This document shows, piece by piece, positions 1-8,130 of a DNA stretch of 64,000 nt; the first letter of the stretch is position 1; each line of letters opens with the position of its first letter. This DNA comes from OLB7 sp966250335 (lineage in GTDB: Bacteria > Bacteroidota > Ignavibacteria > OLB7): assembly GCA_966250335.1 (NCBI GenBank), contig CBINGZ010000002.1, positions 124,001 through 188,000 of the forward strand, read 5' to 3'. The translations under genes and the position numbers were made by a program. The notes beneath the pieces were generated by a model, which saw only the letters and a list, made by a program, of their open reading frames with translations, searched no databases and was not told the origin of the DNA.

Positions 1-192
1 GAAGCCGTCCAGCACCGGCATCCGTACATCGATGAAGAGAACGTCGGGGCGAACTCTTCTGACGAGCGCGACAGCCTCGTGACCGTTCCCCGCCTCTCCG
101 AGCACCTTAACCTCGACGGCAGCCTCCCCGAGCAGCGCGCGAAGCCGCTCGCGGGCCGGAGGTTCGTCGTCCACCAGAACGCATGTGATCAT
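1..192 (-). CDS. Response regulator, receiver domain (LytT/AlgR type likely), C-terminus outside window
   Basis: Only the first 64 residues are present; the gene continues past base 1. They form the start of a CheY-like receiver domain. The acidic pocket D8-D9 lies in VLVDDEP and the expected phospho-acceptor is D55 in FIDVRMP. The ATG overlaps the stop of the upstream histidine kinase gene by 4 bases (ATGA), so the two are translationally coupled and are almost certainly partners. The kinase is of the LytS class, so a LytTR DNA-binding domain is expected in the missing part, but that is inference. Confidence 0.9.
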   Translation of the reverse strand, partial: MITCVLVDDEPPARERLRALLGEAAVEVKVLGEAGNGHEAVALVRRVRPDVLFIDVRMPVLDGF

Positions 193-1271
193 CGTTCCGG
201 GCCCTCCACCCGCCGGCCCGCCGGATACGGTGACGAAGGTTCCGGGAAGAGCGACGGCGAGAGGGAAGCGGGGATACGCAGCTCCACGCAGTTCTGCTCC
301 ACGGTCATCCGGGCCGCATCGCCGTACTGATGCCGGAGCCGTTCACGGACGTTGGCGAGTCCCGCGCCGGAGGCCGAGAGGATCGAAAGGTCGGTCGTCG
401 GGAAACCGGGGCCGGTATCCTCGACCCGTATCCGCACGGCGTCCGCGTCGCGGCGGGCGATCACCGACACCGTGCAGATCCCCTCGGTCCGTCCCACACC
501 ATGCTTCACCGCATTCTCCACCAGCGGCTGCAGCAGAAGGCTCGGCACCGGCTCATCGTACAGAGCATCGGGGACCGATATCTCCACCACGAGCCGTTCA
601 CGAAAGCGGGCGCGCTCGACCTCCAGATAGGTCTCGATCGATTCCACCTCCTCTCCCAGCGTCACCACCGGCCGTTCCGATGCCCTGAGGCTGTAGCGAA
701 AAAGATCGGCAAGCGATTCGGTGACACGCTCCGCCTCGGCGGGACGCGACCTGATCAGCGCGGCGATGGAGTTGAGCGAGTTGAAGAGAAAGTGGGGATT
801 GATCTGCGCGCGCAGCGCCGTGAGCTGCGCGTTCAACGCCGCCTGCTCGGCGGCGCGGACCCGGCGGTGGAACCTCTCCAGATAGCGGGCGCCGTTGGCG
901 AGCATCGACCCGATGATCGCCACCATTCCGATGATGATCAGCGCCCCTCTGTTGAAGACGAAACCGAACGCCCCGGCCGCCAGGGTGGCGATCACGAAGG
1001 AGAGAGCGGTGGCGACCCCCTGCACCGCCACATGTCCGGCCACCTCCCGCCGGTTCGTCAGCGGAATGAATCGATCGGCGAGATATCCGGCCGCGGCCTG
1101 CGTTCCCACCATGATCGTGGAGTAGATGAGCGAATTCACTACGGCCCAGATCGCCCCCAGCAGATTCAGCTCGAACCCGAACATGATCAGATAGACCGTC
1201 AGGCCGCTGACAAAACTGATGAGAGGGACGGCGATCGCCCACTTCAGGATATATCGGACTGCGGGCTTCAT
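189..1271 (-). CDS. LytS/YehU-type sensor histidine kinase
   Basis: Membrane sensor kinase of the HisKA_6 (His_kinase, PF06580) class, 360 residues from the chosen ATG. About four hydrophobic segments occupy residues 10-125. The phospho-acceptor is H160 in QINPHFLFNSLN, followed by a HATPase domain with N253 in LVENAVKHG, DTGPGF (285-290) and GAGLANV (302-308). It would phosphorylate the response regulator encoded by the overlapping downstream gene. There is no recognisable periplasmic sensor domain, so the signal is probably sensed in or at the membrane. A TTG at 1331 would add 20 residues; I prefer the ATG at 1271 because it starts just before the first membrane segment, although neither start has a strong ribosome binding site. 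Confidence 0.9.
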   Translation of the reverse strand: MKPAVRYILKWAIAVPLISFVSGLTVYLIMFGFELNLLGAIWAVVNSLIYSTIMVGTQAAAGYLADRFIPLTNRREVAGHVAVQGVATALSFVIATLAAGAFGFVFNRGALIIIGMVAIIGSMLANGARYLERFHRRVRAAEQAALNAQLTALRAQINPHFLFNSLNSIAALIRSRPAEAERVTESLADLFRYSLRASERPVVTLGEEVESIETYLEVERARFRERLVVEISVPDALYDEPVPSLLLQPLVENAVKHGVGRTEGICTVSVIARRDADAVRIRVEDTGPGFPTTDLSILSASGAGLANVRERLRHQYGDAARMTVEQNCVELRIPASLSPSLFPEPSSPYPAGRRVEGPER

Positions 1272-1525
1272 GGAGGAGACAACGCTGGGGATCACCGGAC
1301 GACCGGGTCCGGGACGGAAGATGCGGGACAACTTACGGCGGCGGGGGCCTTCTTCCCTCCGGCCTCCCTCGACCGCCCGCCGTTCGTCGTCGCGTCGCGA
1401 CCGTTCGTCCGGAATTTCCGCCGCCGGTCGGTCGACGCCGGGTCGGGCGCCTCTCCTCCGATATGTTGCCGGTCGGAACTACGACAATCATATCGGAACA
1501 ATCAATCAGAATGAGAGGTTTTACC

Positions 1526-2476
1526 ATGCCCGTCGACATACGATCGCTCGCCGGCGCCGCCCTGGCGGTAGTGCTGGCGGCCCTGCCCCATGCGGACATA
1601 TCCGCGCAGCCGATAGAGCTTCAGCCCATTCTGTCGCAGGAGGGGGTCGAGGCGGCGATCGATGTCGCCAGAGCGAACCTGGCCGACGACGCGCGCATCG
1701 TGCTTGTGGGGGCGATCGGGAACTCGGTCTACAACAGCGTGGAGCTGCGGTTCGACCCGACCACGGGGACCTCCACGGCATGGGCCTATCTCTTCGCCTC
1801 CGCCTCACGGGAGGAGCAGCGGATGTACGCGGTCTTCGATATACAGGGGATGGGCCGGCAGGCGTCGGCGGTGGAATCGCCCGTCGAACTGCCGAAGGAT
1901 CTGGCCGGGACGGTCGATCTCTCCCTTACCTACGCCGCCAGCAACCGGATGATGGAACGGCTCCGCGCAGATACAACCTACATCCGATATACCGGCGTAC
2001 ATCCCGGCCTGCTGCCGCAGGCGCTCGCCTTCCGGAACACCCTCGACGCCGACCTGACAGTCCTCCCTGAAGATTTCCCCGTGGACGCATCGCTCTGGAA
2101 CATATCGTACCAGGCCGACGACGGCTCCACGATGCTCTGCTTCGTGGCGGGGGGCAGCGGCCGCACCTACTGCGTGACGACGAGCGGAGTCTCCGCCGCG
2201 CCCGCCGAACCGGAACGGTCGACCGGCACCCTGGTCGCCTCCCCCAACCCCGTGAGCGGACTCCTCCGCATCACCGCCCATCCCCCCGGAAACGATGAAG
2301 CCCCCCTCCTGCAGCTCTACGACGCAACGGGGAGGCTCGTCATCGACAGGATCGAAGGGAGGAGAAGCGACGGCGCATGGATCGCCGAGATCGACACGAC
2401 CGACCTCCCCCACGGCGCCTATCATCTGAAGGCGACCCAGGGAACATGGAACATCACGACTTCCGTACTACGATAG
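1526..2476 (+). CDS. Exported protein with T9SS C-terminal sorting domain
   Basis: A 316-residue exported protein. The N-terminus is a signal peptide (charged start, then hydrophobic AALAVVLAALPHA). The last ~80 residues form a Por-secretion-type C-terminal domain: SPNPVSGLLRI, then LYDATGRLV, then LPHGAYHLK and a short terminal strand. Such domains direct export through the type IX secretion system and are removed or used for surface anchoring. The middle has no recognisable domain and has two cysteines near residues 206 and 216. The start at 1526 follows GAGAGG-like purines (GAGAGG 8 bases upstream); ATGs at 1463 and 1511 are less well placed. Its function is unknown beyond being a secretion cargo. 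Confidence 0.8.
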   Translation: MPVDIRSLAGAALAVVLAALPHADISAQPIELQPILSQEGVEAAIDVARANLADDARIVLVGAIGNSVYNSVELRFDPTTGTSTAWAYLFASASREEQRMYAVFDIQGMGRQASAVESPVELPKDLAGTVDLSLTYAASNRMMERLRADTTYIRYTGVHPGLLPQALAFRNTLDADLTVLPEDFPVDASLWNISYQADDGSTMLCFVAGGSGRTYCVTTSGVSAAPAEPERSTGTLVASPNPVSGLLRITAHPPGNDEAPLLQLYDATGRLVIDRIEGRRSDGAWIAEIDTTDLPHGAYHLKATQGTWNITTSVLR

Positions 2477-2503
2477 ATTTTGCGCGTGATGGAAGAATTC
2501 GAC

Positions 2504-2528
2504 GGGGTGGGCATCTCATGCCCGCCCC
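2504..2528. terminator. Hairpin between convergent genes
   Basis: An 11-bp stem (GGGGTGGGCAT paired with ATGCCCGCCCC, one G-U pair) with a 3-base loop lies between the stop of the T9SS cargo gene and the stop of the opposing small membrane protein gene. It is followed on the plus strand by CTCACTTTTC, a weak U-rich tail. It could serve as a terminator in either direction. Confidence 0.55.
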
Positions 2529-2744
2529 TCACTTTTCCCGCCGCCGAAGGGCATGCTTCCTCCCCAGCCACACTCCGAGCCCCGCCACTGCCACGGCAAG
2601 GACAAGCCCCTGCAGCGCGATCATGATATCGCCGCCGAAGAGCGAGACGAGCGCCCCGATACCAAAGAACAGGGCGAAGAGGAACACGCCGACCGACCAG
2701 CATCCAAGGCGCCGGAAGAGGCCGGCAATGGAACGAGCGTTCAT
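2529..2744 (-). CDS. Small two-segment membrane protein
   Basis: A 71-residue protein with two hydrophobic segments (about residues 16-36 and 40-60) joined by a short loop containing GGD, and a basic C-terminus (GRKHALRRREK), consistent with both ends in the cytoplasm. I do not recognise the family. It is downstream of and co-directional with the PP2C phosphatase gene (70 bases away), so the two may be co-transcribed. The ATG at 2744 has no obvious ribosome binding site. The composition (hydrophobic runs with a positive-inside tail) argues that it is real rather than chance. Confidence 0.6.
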   Translation of the reverse strand: MNARSIAGLFRRLGCWSVGVFLFALFFGIGALVSLFGGDIMIALQGLVLAVAVAGLGVWLGRKHALRRREK

Positions 2745-2814
2745 AGAAAGGAATCGATGAGAATGATCGTCCGAGCCGGGACAAGATACGAGCGGAACGG
2801 GGATGAAGGGAACG

Positions 2815-4116
2815 TCACTCCTTCACAACCACTACCAGCGTGACGTCGTCGTGGGGAGCGGCATCGCCGACGAACGCGGCGAGATCGGAGAGAAGCTTCG
2901 CCCGAATGACCGACGCCTTCAGCCCGCGTCCGGCCGCGGCACGGAGAGAGGCGGCGGTCCGCGACTCCTCGTACGGCGACCCGGCCGCGTCGACCGCCTC
3001 GGTCAGTCCGTCGGAATACATCAGCGCCACATCTCCCTTCTCCATTCTGAAATGGAGGGGATCGAGGGAGCTTCTGAGCGCCGCTCCGTGCGTCAGGCCG
3101 AGCGCCATGCCGGTCGGCTTCAGCTCCTCCACCGTACCTGTCGCGGCACGATAGAGGAAGAGCGGGTTGTGTCCCGCCCGGTAGTAGGTGCAGCGGTCGT
3201 CGAAATCGATCGTGAGCATCGCGACGGTGATGAAGTTCCTTCTATCGAGCCTGACGCGAAGGGTATCGTTGAGTCCCACGAAGAACTCCCGGGCATCCGC
3301 CACATGGATCGAGAGAGCCTGGGCCATCCCCTGAAACTTCGCCATCACCAGCGCCGCCGGAATCCCCTTCCCCGCCGCATCCGCCACCAGTATCCCCTTG
3401 GTTCCGTCGGCGAACGAGAGATAGTCGTAGTAATCGCCGCCGATCTCCACGGCCGGGGCCGTCGTGCCGCTGATGTCGAACCCGTAGATCCGGGCATCTT
3501 CGTCGGGGAGCAGGCTTCGCTGCACGCTCTGGGCGGCACGGAACTCGGCGGTGAGGAGATCCTCCTGGCTCAACAATGTCGCGCTACGCTGTATCTTCCT
3601 CCCCGCCGTCCTCACGAAGAGCACCGAGATCCCGACCCCCACCGCCAGCAGCCCGTTGACGAAGAGGAGAGAAAGAACATCCCCCCCCTCTCCCACGATC
3701 GAATCGACGACGAACGGGCCGAGCCGTGGCCGGTGCAGGATCTGCAGAAGCGCCACCCCGACCGCCGAACCGACGGCCCCGCTTACCATCCAGACGCCGC
3801 CGAGTATCAGGTTACGGAGGGAGGGGGGCCGTCCCGAGGCGTATCTGCCGACGATCTGTCCGCCGAAATGGGCAAGAAGAGTGATGGGAAGGATGAACGC
3901 CGCCAGCACGGCCGCGGCCCCGGTGAACCCCTCCATGGTGGGGGGGTCCTCCATCAGGAGGACGATCATGGCGGCCAGCACGACGATCGTGACGGCCACC
4001 ACGGCGAAGAGCATCCAGCGCGGGCCTTCGTCCCGGCGCTTGCGGACGGCTTCAAGAATGGAGCGGCGCTTGCGCGTCGTTTGTATGCGTTCCGGCGACT
4101 GTGATCGAGTAGACAT
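2815..4116 (-). CDS. Membrane PP2C-type (SpoIIE/RsbU) serine phosphatase
   Basis: Serine/threonine phosphatase of the SpoIIE/RsbU class, 433 residues. Four membrane segments (about 34-55, 64-83, 103-125, 146-169) precede a linker (QSVQRSLLP, typical before SpoIIE domains) and the catalytic domain. The domain has the metal-binding motifs GGDYYD (226-231) and DAAGKG (246-251), MYSDGLTEA and a terminal PHDDVTLVV. These enzymes dephosphorylate anti-sigma-factor antagonists in partner-switching pathways, but no antagonist or anti-sigma gene is in this window. The reading frame is open to 4245; the ATG at 4116 was chosen because it places a short basic region directly before the first membrane segment. 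Divergently transcribed from the HPr gene. Confidence 0.9.
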   Translation of the reverse strand: MSTRSQSPERIQTTRKRRSILEAVRKRRDEGPRWMLFAVVAVTIVVLAAMIVLLMEDPPTMEGFTGAAAVLAAFILPITLLAHFGGQIVGRYASGRPPSLRNLILGGVWMVSGAVGSAVGVALLQILHRPRLGPFVVDSIVGEGGDVLSLLFVNGLLAVGVGISVLFVRTAGRKIQRSATLLSQEDLLTAEFRAAQSVQRSLLPDEDARIYGFDISGTTAPAVEIGGDYYDYLSFADGTKGILVADAAGKGIPAALVMAKFQGMAQALSIHVADAREFFVGLNDTLRVRLDRRNFITVAMLTIDFDDRCTYYRAGHNPLFLYRAATGTVEELKPTGMALGLTHGAALRSSLDPLHFRMEKGDVALMYSDGLTEAVDAAGSPYEESRTAASLRAAAGRGLKASVIRAKLLSDLAAFVGDAAPHDDVTLVVVVKE

Positions 4117-4270
4117 GAGGAACCGCAAGTTCGGAGAACGGACCCTCAAGTTGCAAAGAAATATGGCGAATGGTGAAGGGTCTGTTGAGCCGCGTTCGTA
4201 CTTTGGCGAAGAGACGCCGGAGCCGGCCGGGCGAGGGCGCTGCAAACATCAATCGACAAATGAATCGCGC

Positions 4271-4540
4271 ATGATCGAGAAGAACGTCACAGTCCTCAAC
4301 AGGGCAGGTCTGCATACCCGGCCCGCGGCAACGATCGTCAAGACGGCCTCAAGGTTCAAGTGCGACTTTCATATCGTGAAGGACGGGTTCCGGATCAACG
4401 GCAAGAGCATCATCGGCGTCATGACCCTGGCGGCCGAACAGGGATCGACGCTTCTGCTGGAGTTCAACGGACCCGACGAGGCGGAGGCGGCCGAGGAGAT
4501 CTGCGCGTATTTCAGCAGGAAGTTCAACGAAGAGTTCTGA
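4271..4540 (+). CDS. ptsH: HPr phosphocarrier protein
   Basis: An 89-residue HPr of the phosphotransferase system. The phosphohistidine is H15 in NRAGLHTRPA. S46 lies in INGKSIIGVM and is the regulatory serine phosphorylated by HPr kinase in lineages that have it; both residues fall at the canonical numbering. The length matches the family. No enzyme I, enzyme II or HPr kinase gene is in the window, so it may act in a regulatory rather than a sugar-transport PTS. It is divergent from the PP2C phosphatase gene with 154 bases between the starts. The ATG at 4271 is in a long open frame that extends far upstream, but HPr homology begins exactly there. Confidence 0.93.
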   Translation: MIEKNVTVLNRAGLHTRPAATIVKTASRFKCDFHIVKDGFRINGKSIIGVMTLAAEQGSTLLLEFNGPDEAEAAEEICAYFSRKFNEEF

Positions 4541-4769
4541 CCTACCCGTTCGGCAAGGCCAATGTTGCCGGGGAACGTGATCCATCATCCCAGCGAACCG
4601 GCCCGACCCCGGCAAATCCCCGTTTTTTCGCACTCAGAGCGTATGCGATACATTTTCTATCGGTTCGCGATCGCTACCCGATGTTTTAACGTAACTAAGT
4701 TTTATATTCCGTGAAGATATGTCGCCGTGCTCGTACGGCCGCATTTTCATCAAATTAGGGGGCACCATC

Positions 4770-5513
4770 ATGAAACGACTGATTTCCTCGCTTGCGGGGC
4801 TGGCGGTCATGGCGCTGGCATTCACCGCATGCGACAGCGATCCATCCGGTCCCGGCAGGCTCACCGGCAAACTCTCCGGCTACGCCAAGCTCTACGACCA
4901 GGACGGCTCCGAACTGACGGACCACAGCGGCGTGACAGTGAAAGTCGAAGGAACATCGCATTCCGCCCGATCGGCGGTCGACGGCAAATGGTCGATCGAC
5001 GGACTGGAGGCCGGGACCTACATCCTGACCTTCTCCAAGCCCGGCTACGGCGATTACAAGGTCTACGGCTATCAGTTCGTCGGCGGCGGCGAGGCGTGGG
5101 CCAACTACGGCCTCTTCCAGATCCCCACATGGTCGATCACTCTCTCCAACCCGACGATCGACACCAGCGACGACGAACTGACGCTGATCCGTATCGCCGG
5201 CAGACTCTCCGAGCCCTCCCCGTGGCAGGGGGCCCGGATCTTCCATCTCTACGTCGGCTCCACACCCGACGTCTCCTCCGAACCGGGGAAGCATCTCTTC
5301 TTCTACACCAGCGCCGCCAACGATCGCGATCTGGCGGTGCAGGCGGTCACCTCCACCCTCATCACCCACGGCATCCCGAGCGGACAGACCGTCTACTTCG
5401 CCGCCTATCCGACGGGACGGGGAGAATCGTACGAGGATCCGATCACGAACCGGACCATCTACCCTTCTCTCTCGACCAGCAGCTCCAACGTCGTCAGCAT
5501 CGTCGTTCCCTGA
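4770..5513 (+). CDS. Lipoprotein with carboxypeptidase-regulatory-like (CnaB-type) domain
   Basis: A 247-residue predicted lipoprotein. The signal peptide ends in LAFTAC, giving a lipidated cysteine near residue 20. Residues about 30-105 form a carboxypeptidase-regulatory-like beta-sandwich, with GVTVKVEGT, DGKWSIDGLEAGTYILTFSKPGY as its typical core (cited in two pieces: DGKWSIDGL and GTYILTFSKPGY). The remainder looks like a second beta-rich domain with no family I recognise. AGGGGG sits 5-10 bases before the ATG at 4770. Probably outer-membrane or periplasm-facing and involved in surface structure, but no specific function can be given. Confidence 0.75.
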   Translation: MKRLISSLAGLAVMALAFTACDSDPSGPGRLTGKLSGYAKLYDQDGSELTDHSGVTVKVEGTSHSARSAVDGKWSIDGLEAGTYILTFSKPGYGDYKVYGYQFVGGGEAWANYGLFQIPTWSITLSNPTIDTSDDELTLIRIAGRLSEPSPWQGARIFHLYVGSTPDVSSEPGKHLFFYTSAANDRDLAVQAVTSTLITHGIPSGQTVYFAAYPTGRGESYEDPITNRTIYPSLSTSSSNVVSIVVP

Positions 5514-5540
5514 ACGATCGAGCCGACCCCGTAGACGTCA

Positions 5541-5581
5541 ATCGCCTCGGGCCCGACATAAAAATCGGGCCGCGAGGCGAT
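5541..5581. terminator. Strong hairpin terminator between convergent genes
   Basis: A 16-bp stem with one bulged base: ATCGCCTCGGGCCCGA pairs with TCGGGCCGCGAGGCGAT around a short CATAAAAA loop. It is followed on the plus strand by TTCATCTTC. It separates the lipoprotein gene from the convergent small gene at 5617-5877 and could terminate both. Confidence 0.75.
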
Positions 5582-5616
5582 TTCATCTTCCTGAAGCACG
5601 ATCCGCAGCAGGCCCC

Positions 5617-5877
5617 CTACATCCCCATCCGCACGTTGATCTTGCAGTCCTCCGTCTCGATGACGATTGTGCGGCGCGAACGGTCGACGCTCATCTCCCG
5701 GATCGTCGCCGGCAGCAGTTCCTTCGTGGCGGGGTTGTCGGAGAAATCCATCAGCACCAGCCAGTCCTGCTCGGTAAGCTGCACCTCCGCCGTGTCTCCC
5801 TCCCGCATCAGAGGATAGAACTGAAGGACACGCTCAAGAAGATTGAGCCCCTGCTTCATGTGTAATGTCGGTTCCAT
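5617..5877 (-). CDS. Small hypothetical protein
   Basis: An 86-residue acidic protein with no family I recognise. A central segment reads LTEQDWLVLMDFSD, and the C-terminus has two predicted strands (SVDRSRRTIVIET and KINVRMGM). It has no signal peptide or membrane segment, so it is presumably cytosolic. It lies in the 0.5-kb space between a lipoprotein gene and the carboxyltransferase gene and ends at a strong hairpin, which supports it being expressed. The ATG at 5877 is taken; a TTG three codons upstream is possible. Neither start has a clear ribosome binding site. Confidence 0.5.
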   Translation of the reverse strand: MEPTLHMKQGLNLLERVLQFYPLMREGDTAEVQLTEQDWLVLMDFSDNPATKELLPATIREMSVDRSRRTIVIETEDCKINVRMGM

Positions 5878-6047
5878 GCGATACAAATGCGTGTGAATGA
5901 TTCGGTTCGACCACGGAAGTTACTCGATCCCCACCCCCAGGCCAACCTCAAATCGTGAAGCCTCAAAAATCCCCTCTCTCTTCTTACCTCTCTTCTCTTA
6001 CCTCTGTGCCCTCTGTGACTCCCTGTTCATGTCTCTTCTCCTCTTCT

Positions 6048-7706
6048 TCAGACCTGAATCACCCCCGGATTGAACCGCGGCACCTCAAGATTATGACTGG
6101 CGACTGAAATCCCCCGCGAAATGATACTCCGAGTCTCCCGAGGATCGACAATCCCATCCACCCAGAGCCGCGCCGCCGCATAGAGCGGATTGGTCTGCTC
6201 ATCATACCTCCCCTGAATCTCACGAAGCATCTCCTTCTGCTCATCCTCCCCGATCGTCCGCCCCTGCTTCTCCAGCTGCGCCATCTTGATCGTAAGAAGA
6301 GTCTTCGACGCCTGCGCCCCCCCCATCACCGCGATATTCGCGCTGGGCCAGGCAAAGATGAGCCGGGGATCATACGCCTTCCCGCACATCGCATAATTCC
6401 CCGCCCCGTAGCTGTTCCCGATGATGAAGGTGAACTTCGGCACGGTGGAGTTGGCGACGGCATTGACCATCTTGGCGCCATCCTTGATGATCCCTCCCTG
6501 CTCGGCTCTGGTCCCCACCATGAACCCCGTGACATCCTGCAGAAAGATGAGAGGAATCTTCCGCTGATTGCAGTTCATGATGAACCGCGCCGCCTTGTCC
6601 GCCGAATCGGAGTAGATCACGCCGCCGATCTGCATCTCACCGGTCGCCGTGCGGACGATGTTCCTGTTGTTGGCGACGATCCCCACTGCCCAGCCGTCGA
6701 CCCGGCCGTAGCCGCAGACGATCGTTCTGCCGTACTCCCCCTTGTACTCCTCGAACTCCGAGCCGTCGAGCAGCCGGGCCAGGAGCTGGTAGGTGTCGTA
6801 GGGACGTGTCCTGTCGTGGGGAACGACGCCGAGAAGTTCGTCGTCGGGGAAGGAGGGGGGAAGCGGTTCGACACGATCGAACAGGTTCCGCCTACCGAGC
6901 TCCGGACCGAAGAGAGCGACGCGTGAGCGGATGATAGAGATCGCATCACGATCATCCTTTGCGATCGTGTCGGTCACGCCGCTGATGGAGCAGTGCATCT
7001 TCGCTCCCCCCAGCGCCTCGATATCGGCCTTCTCCCCGATCGCCGCCTCGACCAGCGCCGGCCCCGCCAGGAAGAGGTAGCCGTTCCCCTCCACGATCAG
7101 GGCTTCATCCGACATGATCGGCAGATAGGCGCCGCCGGCGACGCAGGGGCCCATGATGCAGGAGATCTGGGGGATCCCCATGCTGCTCATCGTCGCATTG
7201 TTGCGGAACTGCCGGCCGAAATGCTCCTTGTCGGGGAAGATCTCATCCTGCATCGGCAGGAAGACGCCGGCGGAATCGACCAGGTAGATCGTCGGGAGCC
7301 GGTTCTCGATGGCGATCTCCTGCGCGCGCATGTTCTTCTTGGCGGTCAGCGGGAACCAGGCCCCCGCCTTGACGGTGGGGTCGTTCGCCACGATCATGCA
7401 TTCCCGTCCCTCGACCACTCCGATCCCGGCCACGACACCGGCGGAGGGAGCTCCCCCCTCATCGGTGTAGAAGCCGTGCGCCACATGCAGGCCGATCTCC
7501 AGAAAGTACGAGCCCGGGTCGATCAGCAGGTCGATCCGTTCGCGGGCCGAGAGTTTTCCCTTGGCGTGGAGGCGTTCGATCGCCTTGGCGCCGCCGCCGA
7601 GCCGTGTGCGTTCCTCCACCCGTCGTATGTTCGCAAGGAGTTCGCTGTTCGTGTCGAAGTTCTTCCCGAAGGAGGGAGTCTGGCGTACGTCTGTGCCGAT
7701 GCGCAT
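6048..7706 (-). CDS. Acyl-CoA carboxylase, carboxyltransferase (beta) subunit
   Basis: A 552-residue biotin-dependent carboxyltransferase with the two crotonase-like halves of the family. GPCVAGGAYLPIMSDEA lies in the N-half. GNSYGAGNYAMCGKAYDPR and FAWPSANIAVMGG in the C-half resemble the beta subunit of 3-methylcrotonyl-CoA carboxylase (geranyl- and propionyl-CoA carboxylases are close relatives). It transfers CO2 from carboxybiotin to an acyl-CoA in branched-chain amino-acid or odd-chain metabolism. The biotin carboxylase/carrier subunit is not adjacent, so it must be encoded elsewhere. The frame is open for 190 codons upstream, but that stretch is low-complexity and unlike the family; homology starts at the ATG at 7706. 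Length matches the family. Confidence 0.9.
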   Translation of the reverse strand: MRIGTDVRQTPSFGKNFDTNSELLANIRRVEERTRLGGGAKAIERLHAKGKLSARERIDLLIDPGSYFLEIGLHVAHGFYTDEGGAPSAGVVAGIGVVEGRECMIVANDPTVKAGAWFPLTAKKNMRAQEIAIENRLPTIYLVDSAGVFLPMQDEIFPDKEHFGRQFRNNATMSSMGIPQISCIMGPCVAGGAYLPIMSDEALIVEGNGYLFLAGPALVEAAIGEKADIEALGGAKMHCSISGVTDTIAKDDRDAISIIRSRVALFGPELGRRNLFDRVEPLPPSFPDDELLGVVPHDRTRPYDTYQLLARLLDGSEFEEYKGEYGRTIVCGYGRVDGWAVGIVANNRNIVRTATGEMQIGGVIYSDSADKAARFIMNCNQRKIPLIFLQDVTGFMVGTRAEQGGIIKDGAKMVNAVANSTVPKFTFIIGNSYGAGNYAMCGKAYDPRLIFAWPSANIAVMGGAQASKTLLTIKMAQLEKQGRTIGEDEQKEMLREIQGRYDEQTNPLYAAARLWVDGIVDPRETRSIISRGISVASHNLEVPRFNPGVIQV

Positions 7707-8130
7707 CGTTGTGCGAGGTTGGTTGCGTGGGCGGTGTTGGAAGCTCGCCCTTCGTTTGCTGAGCAGGGATCTGGAAGATACGGCGGCTGGGGGGTTTCTT
7801 GTGTGAGAAGAAGAAGAGAAGAAGAGAGAGAAGAAGAGAGTATAGCAAGAATCGAGAATAACTTTTTGGGGACTTGGGTATAGTTCTTTGTAGTGGTGGG
7901 ACGGACGGTGGAATGGAATGCCCCATTGTCCGCAGACCTCCCTGAGCGGCCGGCGACGGAGATGCCGGTCGGCTCCGGGTCCCCTTGATCTCCCGGCGTC
8001 TCTATGTAGAGATGTGGATATGATGACGCCGCGGGGGCGTGCAGTGCGCAAGATGCACCGAGCGTCTTGCGCATTGTCGCGTTTCCGGTCCATGACCCCG
8101 TTCCTTACCCCGAACCGGTGGAGCATTGCG
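7707..8130. other. Intergenic region between divergent genes, with a polypurine tract
   Basis: No gene is supported here. It separates the divergent carboxyltransferase and AraC-regulator genes and should contain both promoters. Bases 7805-7840 are a 36-base run of only G and A on the plus strand, built from GAAGAAGA and GAGAGA repeats. Read as the carboxyltransferase leader it is pure pyrimidine. The open frame over 7918-8130 is not continued from the regulator homology and is probably chance. Confidence 0.6.
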
